Below are positions 5,467 through 5,591 of a stretch of 5,591 bases of DNA, piece by piece. How positions within the stretch are numbered: position 1 is the first letter of the stretch; each line of letters begins with the position of its first letter. The stretch lies in assembly GCA_041658725.1 (NCBI GenBank), contig JBAZZQ010000102.1, positions 1 through 5,591 of the forward strand. Direction: 5' to 3'. The notes below the pieces were generated by a model. It did no database searches and was not told the origin of the DNA. It saw nothing but the letters and a program-made list of their open reading frames with translations. The translations under genes were made by a program, and so were the position numbers. The stretch is from JBAZZQ01 sp041658725 (lineage in GTDB: Bacteria; Planctomycetota; Phycisphaerae; JAAYCJ01).

Positions 5467-5591
5467 GAGCTATTTGCGATGACTGGAAGTGTATGAATTA
5501 TCAGGGGATATAAAAATGTTATTTTTGAATTTATCCCGCGAATATGCATTTATACGGGAATTATTTTTGAAATTTTATCTTTTCCGCGAAA
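5467..5591. repeat. Right copy of the 125-bp perfect terminal inverted repeat
   Basis: Exact reverse complement of 3-127. Both copies, read outward, begin GAGCTATTTGCGATGACTGG, so both window ends run into the same end of the same sequence. The inner boundary is sharp: 5466 no longer matches 128. If the window continued two more bases matching the left end, the shared length would be 127. Read outward, the block carries AGGGG (5503-5507), then an ATG at 5516 and a frame open to the window end. Confidence 0.95.

Overview
This 5.6 kb window looks like a complete short contig from a bacterial genome or metagenome bin, probably a member of the Planctomycetota. The clues are a Shine-Dalgarno-using bacterial gene set, a HEAT-repeat lipoprotein of planctomycete style, and a dispersed GC-rich palindrome of a kind I associate with planctomycete intergenic DNA. 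The assignment comes from memory, not from a search. The genes have moderate GC, and the two window ends are clearly AT-richer (about 31% GC in the terminal repeat).

Layout. Positions 3-127 and 5467-5591 are a perfect 125-bp inverted repeat that closes the window at both ends. Inside it are two divergently oriented gene groups. On the minus strand, a short flavodoxin-family protein (741-1217) is followed 31 bp later by a small heat-shock protein (263-709). Both have near-identical GGAGGAAAT ribosome binding sites, and a plausible promoter lies at 1269-1297. On the plus strand, four tightly packed genes run from 1541 to 5313: a coiled-coil C4 zinc-ribbon protein, a ribonuclease HI with an extra C-terminal domain, an exported or anchored protein with faint glycosidase-like features, and a HEAT-repeat lipoprotein. 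The last two junctions are 4-bp ATGA stop/start overlaps and the zinc-ribbon/RNase HI junction also overlaps, so this is almost certainly one operon.

Repeats. A perfect 30-bp-stem palindrome (162-231) lies beyond the 3' end of the heat-shock gene. A decayed copy (1313-1376) lies in the divergent intergenic region, so the flavodoxin/heat-shock pair is bracketed by two copies in the same orientation. A third, half-length copy (4111-4135) lies in frame inside the coding region of the glycosidase-like protein. A second, unrelated 24-bp repeat occurs at 1388-1411 and 5426-5449.

How the genes work together. The minus-strand pair fits a stress or redox role (chaperone plus FMN protein). The zinc-ribbon/RNase HI pair resembles a linkage known from other bacterial phyla (Rv2229c/Rv2228c in Mycobacterium), with a different domain fused to the RNase. 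The two downstream envelope proteins have no clear link to nucleic-acid metabolism. I see no transposase, CRISPR array, tRNA, rRNA, toxin-antitoxin pair or defence island. The inverted ends are best explained, until tested, by the assembler stopping at a repeat; a linear element is the more exciting and less likely alternative.
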